Source of the DNA: Williamsia sterculiae
Lineage (GTDB): Bacteria; Actinomycetota; Actinomycetes; Mycobacteriales; Mycobacteriaceae
Assembly: GCF_900156495.1 (NCBI RefSeq)
Contig: NZ_FTNT01000010.1
Span: 124,001 to 188,000, forward strand
Length of the DNA stretch: 64,000 nucleotides
Reading direction: 5' to 3'
Shown here piece after piece: positions 26,973 to 35,852 of the stretch. The position numbers were made by a program, and so were the translations under genes. The notes below the pieces were generated by a model. That model ran no database searches. It was given only the letters and a program-made list of their open reading frames with translations, and was not told where the DNA came from. Each line of letters begins with the position of its first letter. Within the stretch, counting starts at the first letter, position 1.

Positions 26973-27485
26973 ATGAACACCACACAGGACAGTCCCCAGC
27001 TCGGCGTCACCGGTCAGCACACCACCGATGGCATCCCGCACGGCGCCACCAGCCTGACCTCGTTCCTCGCGATCGCCCACGCCGCCGACGCCATCGAATT
27101 CTATCGTTCGGTGTTCGGCGCTCGCGTCGTCGACGTCACTGAGATGGGGGGTCAGGTCGCGCACGCCGTCCTCGACTTCGGTCACGGACTGCTGCAACTC
27201 GGTGAACCCAACCCCGACTACGGGCTGGTGCCCGCACCGGACGGCGACGGCGCCTGCTACTCGATCGGCCTGTACTGCTCCGACGTCGACACCACGGTCG
27301 ACCGGGCCGAGAAGGCGGGCGCCTCGATCCGGGAACCGGTCAGCACATTCGTCTCCGGTGATCGCTTCGCCTCCATCCGCGACCCGTTCGGGGTCAGGTG
27401 GTCGGTCATGTCCCGCGTCGAGGACATCTCCGAGGAGGAGAGCTCCCGCCGGGTGGCGGAGTGGGCCGCGCAGCAGCAGGGATGA
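26973..27485 (+). CDS. VOC-family (PhnB/glyoxalase-like) protein
   Basis: 170 residues; after an N-terminal polar stretch the VOC fold begins at TSLTSFLAIAHAADAIEFYRSVFGARVV, with QVAHAVLDFGHGLLQLGEP and a terminal DRFASIRDPFGVRWSVMSRVEDI. The pattern resembles PhnB-like proteins and VOC resistance proteins. The reaction is unknown. ATG at 26973 was chosen as the first Met whose downstream sequence aligns with the family; the open frame from 26844 is antisense to the AraC gene. Ends in an interleaved hairpin region shared with clpC. Confidence 0.85.
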   Translation: MNTTQDSPQLGVTGQHTTDGIPHGATSLTSFLAIAHAADAIEFYRSVFGARVVDVTEMGGQVAHAVLDFGHGLLQLGEPNPDYGLVPAPDGDGACYSIGLYCSDVDTTVDRAEKAGASIREPVSTFVSGDRFASIRDPFGVRWSVMSRVEDISEEESSRRVAEWAAQQQG

Positions 27486-27533
27486 TCCACGACGACGAAG
27501 CGGGGCGCATCCGTCGTGGATACGCCCCGCTTC
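27485..27533. terminator. Bidirectional hairpin region between VOC gene and clpC
   Basis: Arms B (GAAGCGGGGCG, 27497-27507) and B' (27523-27533) form an 11-bp GC-rich stem suited to terminating both convergent genes. A second pair, A (ATCCACGACG, 27485-27494) and A' (27512-27521), is interleaved with it, so the order is A-B-A'-B'. The pairs can form alternative hairpins or an H-type pseudoknot. No T-run follows, as is usual in such genomes. Confidence 0.65.
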
Positions 27534-27555
27534 GATCGATGCTCAGACCGTCAGG

Positions 27556-30093
27556 TCACTCGGCGTCGCCACCGGCTTTCGACAGCTCGACGGGAGCGTC
27601 GGGCAGCTCGGCGGGCTTCCTCTCACCCTTGAAGGTGAACGTGGCGCCGTCTCCGTCGCCCTCACCGTCCCAGTTCTCCACGTCGACCACGACGATCTGT
27701 CCCGGGGTGATCTCGTTGAACAGGATCTTCTCGGACAGCTGGTCCTCGATCTCCCGCTGGATGGTGCGACGCAACGGGCGGGCACCGAGCACCGGGTCGA
27801 AGCCGCGCTTGGACAGCAACAGCTTGGCCTTCTCGGTGACCTCGATGGACATGTCCTTGTTGCGCAGCGCCCCCTCCACCCGGTTCAGCATGAGGTCGAC
27901 CATCTTGATGATCTCCTCCTGCGTCAGCTGGTGGAAGACCACGATGTCGTCGATGCGGTTGAGGAACTCGGGACGGAAGTGCTTCTTCAGCTCGTCGTTG
28001 ACCTTGAGCTTCATCCGCTCGTAGTTCGAGTTGCTGCCGTCACCCGAGCTGAAGCCCAGCCCCACGGCCTTCGAGATGTCCGAGGTGCCCAGGTTCGAGG
28101 TGAAGATCAGCACCGTGTTCTTGAAGTCGACCGTGCGGCCCTGACCGTCGGTGAGACGACCGTCCTCGAGGACCTGCAGAAGGGTGTTGTAGATCTCCGA
28201 GTGGGCCTTCTCGATCTCGTCGAACAGAACCACCGAGAACGGCTTCCGGCGCACCTTCTCGGTGAGCTGGCCGCCCTCTTCGTAGCCGACGTACCCAGGA
28301 GGGGCACCGAACAACCGCGATGCGGTGAACCGGTCGTGGAACTCGCCCATGTCGATCTGGATCAGGGCGTCGTCGTCTCCGAACAGGAAGTTCGCCAGCG
28401 CCTTCGACAGCTCGGTCTTACCGACGCCGGACGGACCGGCGAAGATGAACGACCCGGACGGACGCTTGGGATCCTTCAGACCGGCACGGGTACGACGGAT
28501 CGCCTTGGAGACCGCCTTGACGGCATCTTCCTGGCCGATGATCCGCTTGTGCAGCTCGTCTTCCATCCGCAGCAGGCGGGTGGTCTCCTCCTCGGTGAGC
28601 TTGAACACCGGGATGCCGGTCCAGTTGCCCAGCACCTCTGCGATCTGCTCGTCGTCGACCTCCGCGACGATGTCCATGTCGCCGCTGCGCCACTGCTTCT
28701 CACGCTCGGCACGCTGGCCGACGAGCTGCTTCTCCTTGTCGCGCAGGCTCGCGGCCTTCTCGAAGTCCTGGGCGTCGATCGCCGATTCCTTCTCCTTGCG
28801 GGCATCGGAGATCTTCTCGTCGAACTCCCGCAGATCCGGCGGCGCGGTCATCCGGCGGATCCGCATCCGGGCCCCGGCCTCGTCGATCAGGTCGATCGCC
28901 TTGTCCGGCAGGAACCGGTCGTTGATGTACCGATCGGCCAGCGACGCGGCGGACACCAACGCACCGTCGGTGATGGTCACCCGATGGTGGGTCTCGTAGC
29001 GATCGCGCAATCCCTTGAGGATCTCGATGGTGTGCTCCACCGACGGCTCGCCCACCTGGACCGGCTGGAAGCGGCGTTCGAGGGCGGCGTCCTTCTCGAT
29101 GTACTTGCGGTACTCGTCGAGGGTGGTCGCGCCGATGGTCTGCAGCTCACCGCGGGCCAGCTTCGGCTTGAGGATCGACGCCGCGTCGATCGCGCCCTCG
29201 GCGGCACCCGCGCCGACCAGGGTGTGCAACTCATCGATGAACAGGATGATGTCCCCGCGGGTGTTGATCTCCTTGAGCACCTTCTTCAGGCGCTCCTCGA
29301 AATCACCGCGGTAGCGGCTGCCTGCGACCAGGGACCCGAGGTCGAGGGTGTAGAGCTGCTTGTCCTTCAACGTCTCGGGGACGTTACCGGCGACGATGGC
29401 CTGTGCGAGTCCCTCGACGACGGCCGTCTTGCCGACGCCGGGCTCACCGATGAGCACCGGGTTGTTCTTGGTACGACGGCTCAGCACCTGCATGACCCGC
29501 TCGATCTCCTTCTCGCGCCCGATCACCGGGTCGAGTTTGGAGTCGGCGGCCGCGGCGGTCAGGTTACGGCCGAACTGGTCGAGGACCAGGGAGGTCGACG
29601 GCGTACCGGACTCGGAACTGCGTCCACCGGTGCCCGCCTCCTGCGGCTCCTTGCCCTGGTATCCGGACAGCAACTGGATGACCTGCTGACGAACCCGGTT
29701 GAGATCGGCGCCGAGCTTCACGAGCACCTGTGCGGCGACGCCCTCGCCCTCACGGATCAGCCCGAGCAGGATGTGCTCGGTGCCGATGTAGTTGTGGCCG
29801 AGCTGCAGCGCCTCGCGCAGCGACAGCTCGAGGACCTTCTTGGCCCGCGGCGTGAACGGGATGTGGCCGGACGGGGCCTGCTGACCCTGTCCGATGATCT
29901 CCTCGACCTGGCTGCGTACCCCTTCGAGCGAGATGCCGAGCGATTCGAGGGACTTGGCCGCCACACCCTCACCCTCGTGGATGAGTCCGAGCAAAATGTG
30001 CTCGGTGCCGATGTAGTTGTGGTTGAGCATCCGCGCTTCTTCCTGGGCGAGGACGACAACCCGGCGTGCGCGGTCGGTGAACCGTTCGAACAT
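27556..30093 (-). CDS. clpC: ATP-dependent Clp protease ATPase subunit ClpC
   Basis: 845 residues. Two Clp-N repeats (~1-145, each with [15 protein letters not shown] or a close variant), first AAA module with [12 protein letters not shown] (~215), a UVR/middle domain ([15 protein letters not shown], ~425), second AAA module with [14 protein letters not shown] (~555), and a C-terminal ClpP-docking region. It unfolds substrates for ClpP1P2 in the cytosol. The usual lsr2 neighbour is not present here; flanking genes are a VOC protein and an HxlR regulator. The 271-bp leader (30094-30364) has AT-richer patches but no promoter or ClgR box I can name confidently. Confidence 0.97.
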   Translation of the reverse strand: MFERFTDRARRVVVLAQEEARMLNHNYIGTEHILLGLIHEGEGVAAKSLESLGISLEGVRSQVEEIIGQGQQAPSGHIPFTPRAKKVLELSLREALQLGHNYIGTEHILLGLIREGEGVAAQVLVKLGADLNRVRQQVIQLLSGYQGKEPQEAGTGGRSSESGTPSTSLVLDQFGRNLTAAAADSKLDPVIGREKEIERVMQVLSRRTKNNPVLIGEPGVGKTAVVEGLAQAIVAGNVPETLKDKQLYTLDLGSLVAGSRYRGDFEERLKKVLKEINTRGDIILFIDELHTLVGAGAAEGAIDAASILKPKLARGELQTIGATTLDEYRKYIEKDAALERRFQPVQVGEPSVEHTIEILKGLRDRYETHHRVTITDGALVSAASLADRYINDRFLPDKAIDLIDEAGARMRIRRMTAPPDLREFDEKISDARKEKESAIDAQDFEKAASLRDKEKQLVGQRAEREKQWRSGDMDIVAEVDDEQIAEVLGNWTGIPVFKLTEEETTRLLRMEDELHKRIIGQEDAVKAVSKAIRRTRAGLKDPKRPSGSFIFAGPSGVGKTELSKALANFLFGDDDALIQIDMGEFHDRFTASRLFGAPPGYVGYEEGGQLTEKVRRKPFSVVLFDEIEKAHSEIYNTLLQVLEDGRLTDGQGRTVDFKNTVLIFTSNLGTSDISKAVGLGFSSGDGSNSNYERMKLKVNDELKKHFRPEFLNRIDDIVVFHQLTQEEIIKMVDLMLNRVEGALRNKDMSIEVTEKAKLLLSKRGFDPVLGARPLRRTIQREIEDQLSEKILFNEITPGQIVVVDVENWDGEGDGDGATFTFKGERKPAELPDAPVELSKAGGDAE

Positions 30094-30364
30094 TGTTCTC
30101 CCTTACGTACGTGGTGTCAGGGTCGAGACGGCGTCACAGCAGAGCTCGGTCTCGGCCTGTCCGGCTCCGCCGAGGGTGGCGTGGTTTGGGTACCCGTCAC
30201 CCGTCGGCAGCCTTACGTCCACTGTAGTGGGCGCTTGTCGGCGACACAGAACATGTGACACCGCTGATCCGAACCGTTCGGAGGTGTTATCGGAATCTAC
30301 TCCACCAACGTTGCAGGTCGATCGGGTGTTTCCCCAATCGGTACGCCCACAGCGAACGTGTCGC

Positions 30365-30757
30365 TCAGGTGGCCGAGACCCCGCGCTCGGCGTCGTGGGC
30401 CGCACGGGCGGCCAAGACCTCGGGCAGATCCTCTTCGACCTCGTCCACCAACGCGACCATGAGCGTCGCGACGCGGCGTCCCAGATCGGTGAGTGCGTAC
30501 TCGACGCGCGGCGGGATGGACTGCAGGACCGTGCGGGTGACGAAGCCGTCGCGCTCCAGGGTCTGCAGCGTCTGCGACAACATCCGCTCGCTGATGCCGT
30601 CGACGCGGCGGCGCAGCGCGTTGAAGCGGTAGTCGCCGTCCACCAGGGCCACCAGGGCGAGCACGGCCCAGCGGGTGGTCAGGCTGGCCAACACGTCCCG
30701 CGAGTTGCACCGGCGGCTGAACACATCCGGTTCGAGTTCGGGGTCGGGCCTGGTCAT
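30365..30757 (-). CDS. HxlR-family redox-type regulator (QorR/YtfH-like)
   Basis: 130 residues beginning MTRPDPELEPDVFSRRCNSRDV; the single Cys near the N terminus (RRCNSRD) is typical of HxlR/MarR-type regulators that sense electrophiles. The winged helix follows (LASLTTRWAVLALVALVDGDYRFNALRRRVDGISERMLSQTLQTLERDG). It is divergent from a QorB-like NAD(P)H-binding gene; the same pairing (ytfH/qorB; QorR in Corynebacterium) is known. The ATG at 30757 is preferred; a frame to 30844 would overlap the operator. Confidence 0.88.
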   Translation of the reverse strand: MTRPDPELEPDVFSRRCNSRDVLASLTTRWAVLALVALVDGDYRFNALRRRVDGISERMLSQTLQTLERDGFVTRTVLQSIPPRVEYALTDLGRRVATLMVALVDEVEEDLPEVLAARAAHDAERGVSAT

Positions 30758-30786
30758 GACGCCGAGTGTAGCAACCCGAGCGACAT

Positions 30787-30826
30787 GTGCAATCAAATCC
30801 GCTTGCACTGTACGAAATGTAAGTGC
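30787..30826. promoter_or_regulatory. Likely HxlR operator: repeated GTGCAA-type half-sites
   Basis: GTGCAA (30787-30792) and its inverse TTGCAC (30803-30808) form one dyad; GCACT-gTAC...GTA-aGTGC (30805-30826) forms a second, overlapping one. All lie in the 116-bp gap between the HxlR regulator and the QorB-like gene, in an AT-richer stretch that should also contain the promoters. Confidence 0.55.
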
Positions 30827-30873
30827 TATACCGAACGTCAGCAAAAGCGAATCGACCGAATCGAGGACATGCG

Positions 30874-31725
30874 ATGACCACCTATGCAGTGACCGGAGCG
30901 ACCGGACAGCTCGGCGCCCTGACCGTGCGAGCGTTGCTCGCCCGCGGCGTCGCCGCCGCCGACGTCGTCGCGTTGGTGCGCGACGAGGCCAAGGCCCGCG
31001 ATCTCCGCGAGGCCGGCGTGACCGTGCGGGTCGCGCACTACGACGACCCGCAGTCGCTGATCGACGGACTCGCCGGTGTCGACCGGCTGCTGCTGGTGTC
31101 CGGAAACGAGATGGGCCGCCGGATCCCGCAGCACACCAATGTCATCGACGCGGCACAGAAGGCGGGCGTGAGCCTGGTCGGCTACACCTCGATCCTGGCG
31201 GCCGATCGCAGCGGACTGGGACTCGCCACCGAACACCTGGCCACCGAGAACCTGCTCGCCGACCGCGGTGTCGACACCGTCCTGCTGCGCAACGGCTGGT
31301 ACTCGGAGAACTTCACCCGCGACCTGCCGAACGTCATCGAGCGCGGGGTACTGATCGGCGCCGCAGATGACGGTCGGCTGGCCCCCGCAGCCCGCGCCGA
31401 CTATGCCGACGCCGCGGCGGCAGCACTGATCGACGGCACCCCACGGGTCTACGAACTCGCGGGTGACGAGCACCTCAGCTACTCCGAGATCGCCGCGACA
31501 TTCGCCGAGGTCTCCGGCACACCGGTCCGCTATGAGAACCTCGCCGAGCAGGACTACGTGACGGCGTTGGAGAACGCCGGTATCCCGACTCCGTTCGCCG
31601 CGATGCTGGCCGACAGCGACACCGGCGTGAGCCACGGCGACCTCGACACCGCGTCGACCGATCTCGCCGACCTCATCGGACGCACACCGACGTCGTTCAC
31701 CGACGTGGTGCGCGACGCGCTGTAG
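30874..31725 (+). CDS. QorB/NmrA-like NAD(P)H-binding quinone reductase
   Basis: 283 residues with the N-terminal nucleotide-binding motif TGATGQLGAL (~7-16) and the QorB pattern VGYTSILAAD, LATEHLATENLLADRG, LRNGWYSENF, VYELAGDEHLSYSEIA. E. coli QorB is an NADPH:quinone oxidoreductase; the same activity is likely but unproven here. GAGGA precedes the ATG. Divergent from the HxlR regulator, which probably represses it until quinone or other electrophile stress. Confidence 0.88.
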   Translation: MTTYAVTGATGQLGALTVRALLARGVAAADVVALVRDEAKARDLREAGVTVRVAHYDDPQSLIDGLAGVDRLLLVSGNEMGRRIPQHTNVIDAAQKAGVSLVGYTSILAADRSGLGLATEHLATENLLADRGVDTVLLRNGWYSENFTRDLPNVIERGVLIGAADDGRLAPAARADYADAAAAALIDGTPRVYELAGDEHLSYSEIAATFAEVSGTPVRYENLAEQDYVTALENAGIPTPFAAMLADSDTGVSHGDLDTASTDLADLIGRTPTSFTDVVRDAL

Positions 31726-32334
31726 TCACCCGCCCAGAGCGAAGGAATCGACGACCCGGTCGAGCGCACGCGTCACGTCGTCGCGCGCGGTGACCGGGTC
31801 GTCGGCTCCCGAGACGTACAGCGCCGCTTCGTCCAGCGCACCGACGGCGATGTGCGCCAGCGGTCGCAGCGGCTGTTCCGCGACCGCACCCGAGTCGACC
31901 GCGGCCTCGAGCAGCTCCTCCACCATCGCGAACCCGTACTGCTCACCCCGGGCTCGCCATTCCTTCCATCCGAGCACCGCAGGCGCGTCGACCAGGACGA
32001 TCATGTTCACGGTCGAATCCGTGAACGCCTCGAGGAAGATCCGGATCCCCAGCTTCAGCAGCCGGAGCGGGTCCGCTTCCCCTGTTTCGGCCATCCGGGC
32101 AACCACATCCGCAACCAGTTGTTCTTCCGCGGCGTCGAAGACCGCGGTGAACAGCCCGCGCTTGTCGCCGAACTGGTGGTAGAGCGCTCCGCGCGTCACT
32201 CCCGCATCCGCGACGACCGCCTGGGTGCCGACGTCGGCGTAGCCGTGCGTGCCGAACAGTTTCCGCCCCGACGCGATCAGGGCCGCGCGGGTCGCCGCGG
32301 TGCGCTCGGCCTGGGTTCGACGGTTGACATTCAT
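31726..32334 (-). CDS. TetR-family transcriptional regulator
   Basis: 202 residues with an N-terminal helix-turn-helix (ALIASGRKLFGTHGYADVGTQAVVADAGVTRGALYHQFGDKRGLF, ~19-63) and a TetR_C-type ligand pocket. Complete, with both domains. It is convergent with the QorB-like gene (1 base between stops) and divergent from an alpha/beta hydrolase across 59 bp, its most likely target. Confidence 0.9.
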   Translation of the reverse strand: MNVNRRTQAERTAATRAALIASGRKLFGTHGYADVGTQAVVADAGVTRGALYHQFGDKRGLFTAVFDAAEEQLVADVVARMAETGEADPLRLLKLGIRIFLEAFTDSTVNMIVLVDAPAVLGWKEWRARGEQYGFAMVEELLEAAVDSGAVAEQPLRPLAHIAVGALDEAALYVSGADDPVTARDDVTRALDRVVDSFALGG

Positions 32335-32366
32335 GCAGTCTGTTTGTAACTTTCATGCGAGGTGTA

Positions 32367-32377
32367 CGTCACTGACG
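32367..32377. promoter_or_regulatory. Short palindrome CGTCA-C-TGACG, possible TetR site
   Basis: Perfect 5-bp arms around a single base in the 59-bp divergent gap between the TetR gene and the hydrolase. Shorter than most TetR operators, so the call is weak. Confidence 0.35.
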
Positions 32378-32393
32378 AGAGGATCGTACGCAT

Positions 32394-33230
32394 ATGCCTA
32401 CCCTGACCCTCGCCCAAGGAACGATCGACTACCAGGATGTCGGCCCGCGGGAGTCGGGGGTGCCACCGGTGGTGCTGATCCACGGGGCGCTCGTCGACGG
32501 ACACCTCTGGGATCCGGTCACCGAGATCCTCGCCGAGCAGGGGATCCGCAGCATCGTGCCGACCATGCCGCTCGGATCACACCGGCACCCGATGCCCGAC
32601 GCCGACCTCTCCCCCGTCGGGCAGGCCCGGCTCATCCGCGACATCGTCGAGGCGCTGGACCTCCACGACATCACTCTCGTCGGGAACGACACCGGTGGCG
32701 CGTTGTGCCAGTTCTATCTGCACGAGTTCGGCGACACCGTTGGTCGGGTGGTGCTGCTCAACTGCGACTGCTTCGAGAAGTTTCCCCCGTTCCCGTTCAA
32801 TGCGATCTTCCCGGTGTTGCGGGTGCAAGCGGTGATCAAGCCGATGCTGGCCGCCATGAAGCCGGCGGCGATACGCCACTCCCCGCTCGGGTTCGGTCTG
32901 CTGGTGACCGATCCGCCGCCCGAGCTGACGGCATCATGGCTGGCTCCGGCCGCCGGATCAGCGGAGGTCCGCGCGGACATCGCACGCTTCCTGGCGACGG
33001 TCGACTCGAAGTCCCTGACACCGATGACCGAAGCCCTGGCCGGATTCACCAAGCCCGCGACCGTGGTGTGGGGGATGGCCGACAAGGCCTTTCGCCCGTC
33101 GCTGGGGCGGCGGCTCGCCGCCCGCTTCCCTGACGCCGACTTCGTGCCGGTCGAAGGGTCGCGGACATTCGTGTCGCAAGACCGACCGGCGGCACTCGCC
33201 GAGGCGATCGTGGCCATCGGCAGACGCTGA
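32394..33230 (+). CDS. Alpha/beta hydrolase with Asp nucleophile position
   Basis: 278 residues. The oxyanion motif is VVLIHGALVDGHLWD; the nucleophile elbow is VGNDTGGAL (~93-101), with Asp instead of Ser as in haloalkane dehalogenases and epoxide hydrolases. Near the C terminus the segment SRTFVSQDRPAALAEA occupies the place where most relatives have a catalytic His (as in HFVQ-E-D-P), and no His is visible there. An ATG follows GAGAGGA. Probably regulated by the divergent TetR. Function open: hydrolase of unusual mechanism or a non-catalytic binding protein. Confidence 0.8.
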   Translation: MPTLTLAQGTIDYQDVGPRESGVPPVVLIHGALVDGHLWDPVTEILAEQGIRSIVPTMPLGSHRHPMPDADLSPVGQARLIRDIVEALDLHDITLVGNDTGGALCQFYLHEFGDTVGRVVLLNCDCFEKFPPFPFNAIFPVLRVQAVIKPMLAAMKPAAIRHSPLGFGLLVTDPPPELTASWLAPAAGSAEVRADIARFLATVDSKSLTPMTEALAGFTKPATVVWGMADKAFRPSLGRRLAARFPDADFVPVEGSRTFVSQDRPAALAEAIVAIGRR

Positions 33231-33263
33231 CCGCCTCGATCAGCGGATCCGGCAGATTGTTTA

Positions 33264-33701
33264 CTATTTCTCCAGGGCGGCGTCGAGTGTGATGTCGACA
33301 CCGGTGAGGGCCTTGCTGACGGGGCAGGTCTCCTTGGCGTCCTGCGCGGCCTTCAGGAAACCCTCCTCGTCGAGTCCGGAGACCTCACCACGGACGACGA
33401 GTTCGATCCCGGTCAGCTTGAAGCCCACGTCGTCCGGTCCGAGACCCACCTTGGCCGACACCTCGAGGCTCTCGGGGGTGCCGCCGGCCTGGCCGATCAG
33501 CGCGGAGAGCTGCATCGCATAGCAGGCCGTGTGGGCGGCGGCGATGAGTTCCTCGGGGCTCGTGGTGCCATCGGCATTCTCGGCCGAGCGCTTGGGGAAG
33601 GACACCTCGAAAGTGCCCGCGCCGGAACTGGTGAGTTCCACCTGTCCCGAACCCTTCTCCAGGGTCCCGTTCCAAGCGGTACGTGCGGTACGAGTGGGCA
33701 T
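33264..33701 (-). CDS. OsmC-family peroxidase
   Basis: 145 residues from the ATG at 33701, which has AAAGGTG at proper spacing. The two redox cysteines are visible in HTACYAMQLS (~55-64) and KETCPVSKAL (~122-131). OsmC proteins reduce organic hydroperoxides with thiols; in these bacteria the reductant may be a lipoyl or mycothiol-linked system. A basic N-terminal ARTAWNGTLEKGSG precedes the core. Convergent with the hydrolase. Confidence 0.93.
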   Translation of the reverse strand: MPTRTARTAWNGTLEKGSGQVELTSSGAGTFEVSFPKRSAENADGTTSPEELIAAAHTACYAMQLSALIGQAGGTPESLEVSAKVGLGPDDVGFKLTGIELVVRGEVSGLDEEGFLKAAQDAKETCPVSKALTGVDITLDAALEK

Positions 33702-33768
33702 GGTGGGAATCACCTTTCACCGGCGGAGGGCGACCTCGTCGCATCGTCGGACGGTGTCCCAGCCGACC

Positions 33769-34701
33769 TTACGCGCCGAGGCCCGGTGCCACCGGGAGAC
33801 AGGGAACCGGCCGACGATGATCCGGGTCGAGCGCATTGAGCACGATCTGCGCGGTCCGCGGTGACGAGACGATCGACAGGTGGTCGGAACGGTCGATGCG
33901 GCACGAGTCCTGGACCACGACGTTCGTCGTCGTCGGGCCGGGGACATATCCGTCGGTCCACGGCTCGACGATGCCGTCGTCGCGGGTCATCACGTTGGTG
34001 TAGGTGATACCCGGAACATAGGGGCTGCCACCGGCATTGATCGCGCGCATGAACGACGACCCGTACTGCTCCTGATTGCATTCCGGGTACGGCCACAGGC
34101 GTTCCGGGTCACCACCGAATGCGCGGATGACGTCGACCGCGCGGTTGCAGGCGCTGCTGTCCTGACCTTTCCAATACGGCGCCAGCGACACGTAACGGTC
34201 CACCTGCCCCGCACCACCCAGATACCTCAACCACCAGGTGGGCATCAACGTGCCCTCGGAGTGGCCGACCAGATCGACCCTGCGGGCACCCGTGACCCGC
34301 AACACGTGTCCGACGACGTCACGTAACTGCGCGGCGCTGCCCTCCATACGCGTCAGTCCCCCGAGGGCGCTGACCGGAAACGTGCTGCCGGGCAGGGTGC
34401 CGTAGGTCAGGGCGTAGACGCAGTACCCCGCCCGGTGCAGCACCGCGGCCATCGTCGCCCAGTTGGTCTGCCGATTACCGCCGGTCCCGTGTACCAACAC
34501 CACCGGGTTCGGGTGGTCGCGGCCGGGACGGCAGCGGTCGTCGTTCGTGCCGGGCAGCGACCCGCCCGGATGCGCCAACTCGGCACGGACGCCGTCGAAG
34601 AAGTCGTAGTCGATCGGTTCTGCTCCCGCCGCGGAGGGCGACATCCCGAAGACCAACAGTGCGACGACCGCGGTCAGCAGCGGGCGAATCCCGATCCTCA
34701 T
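33769..34701 (-). CDS. Secreted class-2-type lipase/esterase
   Basis: 310 residues starting with a Sec signal peptide (MRIGIRPLLTAVVALLVFGMSPSAAGA, cleavage likely after AGA at ~27). The mature part has VVLVHGTGGNRQTNW (oxyanion) and the nucleophile motif VGHSEGTLMP (Ser at ~152), with His in SDHLSIVSSPR near the C terminus; Cys residues in the mature region may form disulfides. The tandem neighbour upstream shares the whole layout. Both are in the Lipase_2-like group that includes actinobacterial triacylglycerol lipases. The stop lies 68 bases from the OsmC start region. Confidence 0.88.
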   Translation of the reverse strand: MRIGIRPLLTAVVALLVFGMSPSAAGAEPIDYDFFDGVRAELAHPGGSLPGTNDDRCRPGRDHPNPVVLVHGTGGNRQTNWATMAAVLHRAGYCVYALTYGTLPGSTFPVSALGGLTRMEGSAAQLRDVVGHVLRVTGARRVDLVGHSEGTLMPTWWLRYLGGAGQVDRYVSLAPYWKGQDSSACNRAVDVIRAFGGDPERLWPYPECNQEQYGSSFMRAINAGGSPYVPGITYTNVMTRDDGIVEPWTDGYVPGPTTTNVVVQDSCRIDRSDHLSIVSSPRTAQIVLNALDPDHRRPVPCLPVAPGLGA

Positions 34702-34720
34702 CTCTGCCGCCGGTCGCTCA

Positions 34721-35734
34721 TCAGCCGAAGAACGGCGGGACGAAGGAACACGGGACCTGTTCGGCGACCTTCGGGTCCAGCGCGTTGAGCACGTGTTGAG
34801 CGGCCCGGGGCGAGCCGCAGATGCCGAGGTGATCGCTGAAATCCTGTCCGCAGTTCTCCTGGACCACGATGTTGGTCACCGACTGTCCCGGCAACGGTTC
34901 CACCTGACCGCTGGTGTAGGGCCGGACGAATTCGTCGAACCGGGTCGAGATGTTGGTGTACTCGATGCCGTCGACATACGGGGTGCCACCCGAGTTCAGC
35001 TTCTCGATGAATTCCGATCCCTTGGTCATCTGTGCGGCCGCCCGACAGGGCAGGATCTTCAACGGGTCGATGCCGAGGCGCAGGTCGACCTGTTTGAGCA
35101 CTCCCACACCGAAGGCACCCGTGCCCTCCCACAGCGGGGACAACGAGATGTACTTGCGGATGTTGGGCGCCCCGCCGAGGAATTTGGCGTAGTAGTTCGG
35201 CACCAACGTTCCCTGCGAGTGCCCGACGACGTCGATCTGCGTGGCGCCGGTGCGATCGAGGACCTTGTCGACGAACTCGCCGAACTCGGCGGCGCTGTCC
35301 TCGATGGGCGCCATGCCGCCGAGGGCGTTGATGGGCCAGGGCCGGTGTTTGAGTGCACCGTAGGTGAGGGTGAACACCGAATATCCGTCGTTGAACAGCA
35401 ACGGGACGTAGGTGCCCCAGTTGGTCTGTCCGCCACCGCCGGTGCCGTGCATGAGGATCACCGGATACGGGTGGTCGGCGTCGAGGGGGTCGTCCCAGCG
35501 GTTGGCGCCGGGGAGCGCCCCACCCGGGTTCGCGATCTCCGGAGCGATACCGGAGAAGAAGTTGTAGACGATCTTCTGCTGCTGGGCGAGGGCACTGTCG
35601 GCCGCGGCGGGGTTCTCCAACGGCTGATCGGGGGCAAGGTGATCGTGCGAACGTCCGCTGCGCAACATGTTCCCCACCTTCAGGGGCACCGTCATCGCAT
35701 CACCGAACAGTCGGCTCAAGGTGTTGGTCGACAC
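34721..35734 (-). CDS. Lipase-like alpha/beta hydrolase without signal peptide, paralogue of neighbour
   Basis: 337 residues with the same core as the downstream gene: VILMHGTGGGGQTNW, VVGHSQGTLVPNYY (nucleophile Ser) and SDHLGICGSPRAAQHVLNALDP with the His. The N terminus (MSTNTLSRLFGDAMTVPLKVG) is polar and lacks a hydrophobic signal segment, so it may be cytosolic or exported another way. Two Cys pairs are conserved with the paralogue. Start is a GTG; another start at MTVPLKVG is possible. 19 bases separate it from the secreted paralogue, implying an operon born by duplication. Confidence 0.85.
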   Translation of the reverse strand: MSTNTLSRLFGDAMTVPLKVGNMLRSGRSHDHLAPDQPLENPAAADSALAQQQKIVYNFFSGIAPEIANPGGALPGANRWDDPLDADHPYPVILMHGTGGGGQTNWGTYVPLLFNDGYSVFTLTYGALKHRPWPINALGGMAPIEDSAAEFGEFVDKVLDRTGATQIDVVGHSQGTLVPNYYAKFLGGAPNIRKYISLSPLWEGTGAFGVGVLKQVDLRLGIDPLKILPCRAAAQMTKGSEFIEKLNSGGTPYVDGIEYTNISTRFDEFVRPYTSGQVEPLPGQSVTNIVVQENCGQDFSDHLGICGSPRAAQHVLNALDPKVAEQVPCSFVPPFFG

Positions 35735-35852
35735 CGGCCCAGGGTAGTGGAGTCCGGGTATCGGGGCGGTGTCGATTCGGGGTGGGTGGTGAGACCGGTT
35801 CGTTCACCTTGCTAACTTCGCCTTTCGATACGCCGAATTCGGAGGACTCTGG

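Noticed and set aside
27202-30258. A 1018-residue open frame opposite clpC
   Set aside because: It is antisense to a clear ClpC and its translation is Leu/Asp/Gly/Val-skewed with no domain; it is a codon-bias shadow.
30094-30364. ClgR box upstream of clpC
   Set aside because: The nearest match (CGC-N6-GCG) has a spacer one base longer than the consensus I recall, so it was not annotated.
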